From Bacteroidetes bacterium GWC2_46_850 (lineage in GTDB: Bacteria; Bacteroidota; Bacteroidia; Bacteroidales; Dysgonomonadaceae), in the NCBI GenBank assembly GCA_001768325.1, contig MENQ01000006.1, positions 12,839 through 76,838 on the forward strand: DNA of 64,000 bases, written 5' to 3'. The notes below the pieces were generated by a model. That model saw only the letters and a program-made list of their open reading frames with translations, searched no databases and was not told the DNA's origin. Made by a program: the position numbers and the translations under genes. Positions 1-7,180 of this stretch are shown one piece after another. Position 1 is the stretch's first letter. Every line of letters begins with the position of its first letter.

Positions 1-51
1 TGTGTACTTTTATTTTCCACCTTGCCAAGGTCATTTCCATTTCCTTTTTGG

Positions 52-87
52 GGCAAGGTCGTGCTCTACCAACTGAGTTACTTCCGC
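52..87 (-). pseudogene. 5' half of tRNA-Gly(GCC), interrupted at the anticodon
   Basis: On the minus strand from 87 the sequence follows a standard tRNA-Gly: acceptor strand GCGGAAG (87-81), D-arm ACTCAGTTGGTAGAGC, and anticodon stem and loop CGACC-TTGCC with anticodon GCC at 54-52. After that, the expected loop AA, stem GGTCG, T-arm and 3' acceptor strand are all missing; the sequence runs straight into CCAAAAAGG and other non-tRNA DNA. The 3' half may lie beyond the window edge. A clean break at the anticodon loop is a classic target of tyrosine recombinases, so this may be the scar or border of an integrated element lying to the left (inference). The upstream promoter is intact. Confidence 0.75.
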
Positions 88-141
88 AGAAAAGAGAGGG
101 CTATTTCTGCAATATAATACCTCTCCCGTTTTTTGCGACTG

Positions 142-172
142 CAAATGTAAAAATGTTTCTCCGCTTTTCAAA
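142..172 (-). promoter_or_regulatory. Promoter of the interrupted tRNA-Gly
   Basis: Read on the minus strand, TTTG (172-169) is followed by exactly 19 bases and then TACATTTG (149-142). This matches the Bacteroidetes housekeeping promoter. It lies about 55 bases upstream of the tRNA 5' end, so the broken tRNA is probably still transcribed. Confidence 0.7.
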
Positions 173-242
173 GGAATTCGGATTAATTTTGCGAAATGAC
201 TGCATTTTCCCTGTGGAATAATGCAAACCGACGACAAGACGC

Positions 243-698
243 TTAGTTGCTGATTCGGTAGGTATCCTGATAAAGCGGGATGACCCGGTAACTTTGCAAC
301 GACTGGGATGCGGGGCCCTCCACCACGTTGCCCCGACCATACATGGTCACAAAAACGGAACCGCACGAGGGACATTCCGCCTTTCCATTACCGCCATGAA
401 CCACTCTGATGCTTTTGTTGTCCTCATAGGGACAGCAAAGATCGTAGGCATACAGCGCATTCCCGGTCATATCGGCAACCACCAGCAGGCCGGCATAACC
501 AAAGCGGTCCGTATCGCGCCGACGTTCAGCATCGGTAAAAACCTTAAACGACATTGGATTTCGTAATTCCACATCGTAACTGGTTAGCTGCACTTCAAAA
601 TTCACCGGAGCGAAAGGAATGGTAAACCTTTCGGTTTCATCCAAACAGGCAGTGCAAAGAAGCAGGAGCAACAAAAGGACTATAACAGGTCGTCTCAT
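243..698 (-). CDS. Rieske-like lipoprotein with Cys in place of the ligand His
   Basis: A 151-residue protein with an N-terminal lipoprotein signal (long Leu run, lipobox ending at Cys18), so it is probably anchored in the envelope. The C-terminal half has the layout of a Rieske [2Fe-2S] domain: box I at residues 87-91 (LCCPY), box II at 109-114 (CPSCGS), then a Gly-rich segment ending in GPA near 128-130. In true Rieske proteins the boxes are C-x-H and C-x-x-H-G-S; here both His positions appear to be replaced, leaving C88, C89, C109 and C112. It could bind a different cluster or zinc, or be a structural relative only. It lies downstream of the aldo-keto reductase with a 36-base gap, so it may be cotranscribed. 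The exact function is unknown. Confidence 0.7.
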   Translation of the reverse strand: MRRPVIVLLLLLLLCTACLDETERFTIPFAPVNFEVQLTSYDVELRNPMSFKVFTDAERRRDTDRFGYAGLLVVADMTGNALYAYDLCCPYEDNKSIRVVHGGNGKAECPSCGSVFVTMYGRGNVVEGPASQSLQSYRVIPLYQDTYRISN

Positions 699-734
699 CC
701 GAAAAAAATAAAACAGAGATTACAATACTGGACA

Positions 735-1700
735 CTACAACATAGCTCCGTCGAGAATATGATCGATCCGAGCCAGTTCTTCCTGTGTGAACGTGAGATG
801 CTGCAGGGCCTTCAGACTGTCGTCCAACTGGCCGTTATTGCGTGCACCTACAATCAGTGAGGTTACTCTCTCATCTCTCAGCGCCCAGGCCAATGCCATC
901 CCCGCCATTGTTTGTCCCCGCTCTCCGGCAAGGATATGAAGCTTTCTCACTTTTTCCACAAGTGGCACGGTAACCTGTTCCTCCCGCAGGAATCCCTCAG
1001 CCTCCGCAGCTCTGGAAGAAGCAGGAATACCATTGAGATACTTGTCGGTAAGCACACCCTGCGCCAAAGGCGAAAAGGCGATAAATCCCGATCCCTGTCC
1101 GGCGGTAATATCCAGGATCTCTTCTTCGGGCTTGCGATTAAACATGCTGTACTTATCCTGAAAGATCAGACAGGGAACATCCCGCTCTTTCAGGTAATTC
1201 ATCGCAATGCGGGCCTGTAAAGGAGGATATTTAGAAATCCCGATATAAAGTGCCTTGCCCTGGCGAACAATATCCACCAGAGCCTGCATGGTCTCTTCAA
1301 CCGGAGTATTCGGATCATACCGATGGGTATAGAAGATGTCAAAATATTCAAGTCCCGTACGCCTCAGGCTCTGATTGACGCTGGCCATCAGATATTTCCT
1401 TGATGAGCCGTCGCCATAAGGACCGTCCCACATCAGATGGCCTGCTTTAGAGGAAATAATCATCTCGTCGCGATGAGAGGCCAGATTCTCTTTCAGGATT
1501 TTACCGAAATTGATCTCGGCCGATCCGGGAGGGGGTCCGTAATTGTTCGCCAAATCAAAATGAGTCACGCCCTTCTCAAAAGCATGAAGAATCATCTCCC
1601 GGGCTGTTTCGTAGTCGTTGATAAACCCAAAATTATGCCACAAGCCCAACGATATCCTGGGTAATTGTAATCCGCTTTTACCGCAATAAGCATACTTCAT
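735..1700 (-). CDS. Aldo/keto reductase, YghZ/L-glyceraldehyde-3-phosphate reductase type
   Basis: A 321-residue NADPH-dependent aldo/keto reductase, predicted cytoplasmic. The catalytic tetrad is visible: D49 and Y54 (FDLANNYG), K85 (SSKAGH) and H126 (YTHRYD). The GPPPGSAE segment and the WDGPYGDGSSRKY stretch resemble the YghZ branch, which reduces L-glyceraldehyde 3-phosphate and methylglyoxal in E. coli. Length is near the family norm. The start is the ATG at 1700, giving the usual MKYAYCGKSGL opening. It follows mutL on the same strand after a 27-base gap. Substrate in this organism is not shown by the sequence. Confidence 0.88.
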   Translation of the reverse strand: MKYAYCGKSGLQLPRISLGLWHNFGFINDYETAREMILHAFEKGVTHFDLANNYGPPPGSAEINFGKILKENLASHRDEMIISSKAGHLMWDGPYGDGSSRKYLMASVNQSLRRTGLEYFDIFYTHRYDPNTPVEETMQALVDIVRQGKALYIGISKYPPLQARIAMNYLKERDVPCLIFQDKYSMFNRKPEEEILDITAGQGSGFIAFSPLAQGVLTDKYLNGIPASSRAAEAEGFLREEQVTVPLVEKVRKLHILAGERGQTMAGMALAWALRDERVTSLIVGARNNGQLDDSLKALQHLTFTQEELARIDHILDGAML

Positions 1701-1727
1701 AGTGTTTGTATTAAAAGGTGAAATATA

Positions 1728-3563
1728 TCAATGCATTTTCTTTTCCAGATCCGAATCTGAAATCAGACTGATAATCTTTTGCCCATCAGGCGTATAGGCA
1801 GGCGTTTTGGTTGCAAAAAGCTGACTGACGGTAAGCAACATCTCTTCCGATGTCAGTATTCTCCCGTAGGGAATAGCTATCATACCGGCAAAAGAGAGTG
1901 CCATGGCTTCCTGTATTTCTGACTTCACATCACTTTCTGCTTCCATGCTTTTCCCAATAATTGTACGTATCAAAAGAGATGCATCCACATTGTCAATTTC
2001 AGAAGGAACACCTTGAACAGCAAAGGTATAATTTCCCAGCGGGCTCAATTCAAAGCCCAATGCCTCCAGATCGTCCATCAGGGAAGGCAGTGTGGCTGCT
2101 TCTGCTGCCGACAACTCCAGTATTTCGGGAAATAATACCCGCTGCGTCACACCTTTTCTATCTCTTATTTGTTCCAGATACTTATCAAAAAGAATACGTA
2201 TATGCGCCTTGTGCTGATCGATGATCATCAGACCCGACTTGACGGAAGTAAGAATATATTTTTGTTTATACTGATAGTGCTCGGGATAAAGTTCCGTTTC
2301 CGGATGATCCTGATTTGTTCCGGCAGTTGTAAAAAAGCTCCCCTGTCCGTCGCCCTCCACTTCGGGAAATGGTTGCTTCTCCTTTTCAAACCCCTGGTAA
2401 AGCTGTTCCCATCCAAATGCGGGCAGTGAAGAAGATTGTCTCTCCGGACGGGGATTATGAAAAGGATTGTAACCCGAATTGATATTTACCCGCGGCATGG
2501 GTGTATGACGCGAAGGATCATAAATGGGTATCTCCGGTGCATCCTCGGTATCGAAATCGATGCTGGGAATGGCGTTAAACTTACCCAACGACTCTTTTAT
2601 AGTGACCATCAGAATCTGCCAGAGTGCCTGTTCATGCTCAAACTTCACTTCTGTCTTTGTGGGATGGATATTGACATCGATTGTAGCGGGATCGGTCTGA
2701 AGGTAGATATAATATCCCGGCTTTTCATTCGAGGCAATCAACGGTTCAAAAGCAGTCATCACCGCCCTGTGAAAGTATGGATGACGTATAAAACGGTTAT
2801 TCACGAAAAAAAATTGGTTGACTCTCCCTTTTTTGGCAAACTCAGGACGTGTCACATATCCGTGAATCTTACCGAGCGTGGTTGTTTCTTCTATTTCGAG
2901 GAGCTGGTGCGTGGCACCCTTTCCTTCCAATTGCACGATACGTTGCTTTAAGCCCGTTACCGGCAGATGAAGCGTTTCAAGATCATTCTCGATAAGGGTA
3001 AACTCAATGTGCGGATTCACCAGCACAATGCGTTCAATTTCTGAAAATATATTGCGTCTTTCGGTTTCGTTCGACTTCAGGAATTTTCGCCGTGCAGGAA
3101 CATTGAAAAAGATATTCTTCACCGCAATGGAGGTCCCGGTAGCGCAGGAAATGAGTTCCTGCTTTTCGAGCCTCGAGCCGTTTATTACGATCAACGTGCC
3201 CAGTTCATCTTCCTCCCGTCTACTCTTCACCTCCACCTGTGAAATGGCGGCAATGGACGGGAGTGCCTCACCCCGGAAACCCATGGTGGTGAGAGAGAAA
3301 AGATCATCTGCCTGTTTTATTTTTGACGTTGCATGGCGCTCAAAAGCCATCCGCACGTCGGTGGCCGACATGCCTTTTCCATCATCTATCACCTGAATGA
3401 GGGTACGGCCTGCATCTTTGATGCATATTCTGATGTGCGTTGCACCGGCATCCAGTGCGTTCTCCACCAGCTCTTTTACCACCGACGCCGGTCGCTGGAT
3501 CACCTCACCCGCTGCAATCTGATTGGCAATGGAATCCGGAAGTAGATGTATGATATCTGGCAT
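1728..3563 (-). CDS. mutL: DNA mismatch repair protein MutL
   Basis: A 611-residue MutL. The N-terminal GHKL ATPase has its motifs in order: NQIAAGEV near residue 13 with the ENALDAG helix, DDGKGM near 60 and FRGEAL near 96. A variable Pro/Gln-rich linker covers about 330-415, followed by the C-terminal dimerisation domain. The endonuclease motif DQHA(x)2E(x)4E seen in many MutL proteins is replaced by DQHKAHIRILFDKY, and the later metal-binding CPHGRP by IPYGRIL, so nicking activity is doubtful. From memory this form is usual in Bacteroidetes. It sits at the end of the surA/ostA-like block. Confidence 0.96.
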   Translation of the reverse strand: MPDIIHLLPDSIANQIAAGEVIQRPASVVKELVENALDAGATHIRICIKDAGRTLIQVIDDGKGMSATDVRMAFERHATSKIKQADDLFSLTTMGFRGEALPSIAAISQVEVKSRREEDELGTLIVINGSRLEKQELISCATGTSIAVKNIFFNVPARRKFLKSNETERRNIFSEIERIVLVNPHIEFTLIENDLETLHLPVTGLKQRIVQLEGKGATHQLLEIEETTTLGKIHGYVTRPEFAKKGRVNQFFFVNNRFIRHPYFHRAVMTAFEPLIASNEKPGYYIYLQTDPATIDVNIHPTKTEVKFEHEQALWQILMVTIKESLGKFNAIPSIDFDTEDAPEIPIYDPSRHTPMPRVNINSGYNPFHNPRPERQSSSLPAFGWEQLYQGFEKEKQPFPEVEGDGQGSFFTTAGTNQDHPETELYPEHYQYKQKYILTSVKSGLMIIDQHKAHIRILFDKYLEQIRDRKGVTQRVLFPEILELSAAEAATLPSLMDDLEALGFELSPLGNYTFAVQGVPSEIDNVDASLLIRTIIGKSMEAESDVKSEIQEAMALSFAGMIAIPYGRILTSEEMLLTVSQLFATKTPAYTPDGQKIISLISDSDLEKKMH

Positions 3564-3581
3564 AAATGTAAATGATGATTG

Positions 3582-3914
3582 CTATCGCAAAAACCAGAAA
3601 AAGAAAATGGCAAAAAGAATGATTAATATGATAATTAGCAACCCATTATTGGTGAAAAAAGTACGTTCTCCGGTTGCCTCTCTCGATTTCCTTTTCTTAA
3701 GATGACGGGTTTGCGCGACAAATTCCGCTTTAAAGTCTTTCCGTTCGGATACATTTTCCTGCGGGAGTTCGGGAAGTACACCCATCTCTTTTTTTATTGA
3801 TTCGATCCGGCTATGCAGTCTTTCCTTACGTGCATCTTCCTCCGGATCATGAAGGATGGGCGTATAATTGAATTTACGCGGCTTTCGGTTATTATAGAAA
3901 AAAAAAGTGCCCAT
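3582..3914 (-). CDS. Small membrane protein of unknown function
   Basis: A 110-residue protein with a charged, probably helical N-terminal part (about 1-85) and one C-terminal transmembrane segment (about 90-109, LLIIILIILFAIFFFWF). It has no signal peptide, so it is probably tail-anchored with the bulk in the cytoplasm. I do not recognise a domain. It lies between the ostA-like gene and mutL, 18 bases upstream of mutL, on the same strand. Spacing suggests cotranscription, but no function follows from that. Confidence 0.75.
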   Translation of the reverse strand: MGTFFFYNNRKPRKFNYTPILHDPEEDARKERLHSRIESIKKEMGVLPELPQENVSERKDFKAEFVAQTRHLKKRKSREATGERTFFTNNGLLIIILIILFAIFFFWFLR

Positions 3915-3978
3915 AAGTAAAAAGAATGTTGTTGTTGCAAAATTAGAGAATTCCGCTCAGAGAAACAAAACGGTATTC

Positions 3979-5565
3979 CTACAATGTGATATCCTCTCTC
4001 TGGAACCGTTGTTGCCGTTGCTCCAGACCTTCCGAACTACGTCGTTCGTTGCTTCGGAAAATATCTTTGGGTCCGGCGGGGCGCAAGTAATCGAGCCAAA
4101 CGAAACCTTTTAAACGCGAATCCTCCGGCTTTAGTTGAGGCAAAGGAGTTGTTACGGCGGTGGTAGACGACCACAGTTTTAACCGTTTGATCTGTTCATT
4201 CTCTATATCCATGGAGAGATAAGCGCTTTCCGTTTTGTTCAGTCCGATAATTGTGCTGTCTTTTTCAGTAAGGTAGTAAAGCGACTCGGCATTGCCTTCC
4301 ACCAGTACATGATAGATGTCCCCATTTCGAAAGAAAGCCGTCATATCGCGTCCACTGAGCTGATTATACCGCTCCTGATCCAATCTGTCCTGAATAGCCA
4401 GTGCATAATCCTTCACTATTGCCTTCTCTATGGTTGAGTCATTCAGATAAACGTTGATCTGATTTCCCAAAATCTGATTATTCTCATTCCAGACTACCGG
4501 ATCACCAATCATGTAAACCATGGAATCACGTGAACTATAATGCAGTGAGTCACACACACCCTGCAGATCGGCCCGAAAAAAACGCACTTCGTAATAGGCT
4601 TTGATATCGCGATGCACGGAATCGGTGATCATCACCAGCGTGTCGCCATGCACATACATGCTCTCCTGCTGCGAATAGTCGATGGCAAAAGCCGAATCTG
4701 TGGCAAGTCCATATTCGGTCTTTTCGTTATAAAATCCATAATTTCCCTGCAGTATGGCTTTCCGTTCTTTATCCTCAAGGAACATGTTGCCAAAAACTTC
4801 TCCCACGCCTGTTTGACGGTTGTAAAAAATGGTGTCGCCGATGAGCACCTTGGTGCCATCATTGCTGTATACCTCGGAGCGGTCCAGAAGATGGGAATCT
4901 TCGGTCACCGTATTATACCACCCTTTGCTGGTATGCACGTAACCGCTGTCTGACACAATACGGGAAGGACCCAGGATATCGGCATATTTTGATTCGGTAT
5001 TGTATTTCAATGTATCGGAATAGATAATGTAATCCTCGTTAATCAGCTTTACGCTATCGCTGAACAATGCCTGTTTGGTATCGGGGCTGTACTGTCCCCA
5101 GAATGACGTAAGTTCGTTCTCTTCATCCACCAGCATCCCTCCCTCGAAATAGTAACCAAGATTTGCTACCCGGTCGTAATCGAGACTGTCTGTAAAGAGT
5201 GTGGCTGTACGGTCCTCCATGCGGATGTTGTCCCGCAGTCGGGCCAGGCGGGTATTTCCGTCATAGTGGAGGTAGTCGCCGTAAACAAAGATGGTGTCAC
5301 CCTGTTCCATGCGCACGTTGCTGAAAGCTTCAAACGTATTGGTCTTCTGATAAAGGTATGCACTGTCACAATACATAAAAGCCCCTTCATGAAAAAAAAT
5401 AACGTTGCCGGTCAGGATTTCGGCATCAAAACCGTTTCTTTTGCTCCACAGATCGGCCTGCTTCAGTTCAATAATCTCGTCATCAGACCCTGTCGAAGGA
5501 AAACCCGCAGGAGGTTGCTGCGCCTGGGCTAAAAGAAATAACAGGAAAAGGGTTATTTTTGCCAT
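3979..5565 (-). CDS. OstA-like protein (LptA/LptD N-terminal type beta-jellyroll)
   Basis: A 528-residue exported protein with a short N-terminal signal (about 1-16). The body is built of repeating beta strands such as LTGNVIFFHEGAFMYCDSAYLY and FYNEKTEYG, the pattern of the OstA/LptA family that forms the periplasmic bridge for lipopolysaccharide transport. It lacks a long C-terminal barrel, so it is not LptD. The start ATG overlaps the end of the surA-like gene by 13 bases, indicating a tight operon. Together with the SurA-like chaperone this points to outer-membrane assembly; a direct LPS role is inferred from the family. Confidence 0.88.
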   Translation of the reverse strand: MAKITLFLLFLLAQAQQPPAGFPSTGSDDEIIELKQADLWSKRNGFDAEILTGNVIFFHEGAFMYCDSAYLYQKTNTFEAFSNVRMEQGDTIFVYGDYLHYDGNTRLARLRDNIRMEDRTATLFTDSLDYDRVANLGYYFEGGMLVDEENELTSFWGQYSPDTKQALFSDSVKLINEDYIIYSDTLKYNTESKYADILGPSRIVSDSGYVHTSKGWYNTVTEDSHLLDRSEVYSNDGTKVLIGDTIFYNRQTGVGEVFGNMFLEDKERKAILQGNYGFYNEKTEYGLATDSAFAIDYSQQESMYVHGDTLVMITDSVHRDIKAYYEVRFFRADLQGVCDSLHYSSRDSMVYMIGDPVVWNENNQILGNQINVYLNDSTIEKAIVKDYALAIQDRLDQERYNQLSGRDMTAFFRNGDIYHVLVEGNAESLYYLTEKDSTIIGLNKTESAYLSMDIENEQIKRLKLWSSTTAVTTPLPQLKPEDSRLKGFVWLDYLRPAGPKDIFRSNERRSSEGLEQRQQRFQREDITL

Positions 5566-6917
5566 CCTTTATATTTGAGTTCGCACCCTTGCCAGGCAGG
5601 GTCAATACGCACATAGGTCTTGTTGATCTTTGTCTGGAGCCACTCGTCTACCAGCTTCTGCTGCCTGGCACCTTCCGCCATTTGCTTAATGACCTGATAG
5701 TCGTTGTTGATATTGGCCTTATGTCCTTCGTTGCGTGCGGAGATTTTCACCATGGCCGCCACCTGTCGTCCTTTTTCGTTGAGCATGATAAAAGGTTTTG
5801 ACACCTCACCTTCTTTCATTTCACCGATAATTTTTGCAATGTCCTGATTCAGTTCATTCAGCGCAAAACGGGGCGTCCCCGCACTGGCGGAGCCACGGGT
5901 ATTATTCACCATGATGCCCTTGTTATTGCGGGTGTCTTTGTCGGCAGAAAGAAAGGTAGCTGCCTCATCGAACGTAATCTTCTTCAATGTAATGCCATTG
6001 CGGATCGAATCGAGCCGCACCAGCGCCGTATCGAGCGATTCCTGGGGAATCCTGGGTTTCAGCAGGATATGTCGGAAATTACCCATATCGCCACGCCGTT
6101 CAATCAATTGAATGATGTGAAATCCATATTCCGATTCCACCACGTTAGACACCTTCTTGGGATCACTCAGGGCAAATGCCACATTGGCAAACTCGGGAAC
6201 CAGCTGCGAACGGGTCATAAATCCCAGTTCACCCCCTTTCATGGCAGAAGGATCTTCCGAATGCAGCAGAGCCAGGGTGGAAAACTCTCTTTCTCCACTG
6301 TTTATCTGATCGGTATATTCACGCAGCCGTTCCTTCACCTTGTCAATCTCCTGCAGGGGAACTTTGGGCTCCGCCGTGATGATTTGCACTTCCAATGTGG
6401 TGGGTATAAACGGAAGACTGTCCTGTGGCAGGCTGTTGTAATATTTCCTTATTTCTGAAGGGGTTAGTTGCACACTTCCAAAATGTTTCTGCTGCACGCC
6501 TTCCACAAGCTGCTGCTCACGTATCTGTTCCCGCAGATCCTCCCGGATGCCAGCCATACTTTTCCCATAATATTCTTCGAGTCGTTCCACGGAGCCGGTG
6601 GAAGCAATGTATTCATTGACCAGATACTCGAGTGTGCGGTTCACATTCGACTCCTGCACTTCGATACTGTCCAGCTTGGCCTGGTCCAGAAAAAGCTTCC
6701 TGATGGCCAGCTGCTCAGGAATGAAACAATAGGGATCTCCTTCGATGCGCTGGTTTTGCATCAGAATTTCTTTGCGATACTCTTCCACCTCCGATTTCAG
6801 GATGGCTTCATCGCCCACAACCCACACAATCTCGTCAATTACATTGTTTTGGGCCACAAGACAGGAAGCAGTTGACAAAGCGAAAAGAAAGAACAATATC
6901 TTCACAGAATACTTCAT
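5553..6917 (-). CDS. SurA-like periplasmic peptidyl-prolyl isomerase/chaperone
   Basis: A 454-residue exported protein with a signal peptide (about 1-22). Residues about 25-165 form the helical SurA N-terminal chaperone region. A first parvulin (PpiC) domain follows at about 170-275, with the signature LLHSEDPSAMKGGELGFM and EYGFHIIQL. A second, more divergent rotamase-like part runs from about 276 to 400. It probably escorts outer-membrane proteins across the periplasm. It is the first gene of the minus-strand block leading through the ostA-like gene to mutL. Confidence 0.9.
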   Translation of the reverse strand: MKYSVKILFFLFALSTASCLVAQNNVIDEIVWVVGDEAILKSEVEEYRKEILMQNQRIEGDPYCFIPEQLAIRKLFLDQAKLDSIEVQESNVNRTLEYLVNEYIASTGSVERLEEYYGKSMAGIREDLREQIREQQLVEGVQQKHFGSVQLTPSEIRKYYNSLPQDSLPFIPTTLEVQIITAEPKVPLQEIDKVKERLREYTDQINSGEREFSTLALLHSEDPSAMKGGELGFMTRSQLVPEFANVAFALSDPKKVSNVVESEYGFHIIQLIERRGDMGNFRHILLKPRIPQESLDTALVRLDSIRNGITLKKITFDEAATFLSADKDTRNNKGIMVNNTRGSASAGTPRFALNELNQDIAKIIGEMKEGEVSKPFIMLNEKGRQVAAMVKISARNEGHKANINNDYQVIKQMAEGARQQKLVDEWLQTKINKTYVRIDPAWQGCELKYKGWQK

Positions 6918-7130
6918 ATTAATTGATTTACTGATTGAACGATTTGTAGATTAAATCATCACATCCCTGAATCTATCACGTTAACGGATTAACCTCAATG
7001 CTCATTTTACAAGTTAATCCCTGTAGAATAAGAGATGTAAAAGTAATGATAATCCCATTAGCAGCCAAATGGTTTGATGGTTAAAAGTAGTTATAGAGGG
7101 CTGTTCCGCTCCTCTGACCGTCAAAAAAAT

Positions 7131-7158
7131 GCAGGGATACCACGTGTGATATCCCTGC
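7131..7158 (-). terminator. Rho-independent terminator of ppdK
   Basis: GCAGGGATA and TATCCCTGC form a strong hairpin 22 bases past the ppdK stop, followed on the minus strand by a T-run (ATTTTTTTG). The rest of 6918-7130 shows no gene. Confidence 0.85.
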
Positions 7159-7180
7159 AGGCATTATTTATTTTTTCTGT

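Noticed and set aside
1-87. Group I intron inside the tRNA-Gly
   Set aside because: Too little sequence is visible, and the base before the break is C rather than the U expected at a group I 5' splice site; recombinase action fits better.
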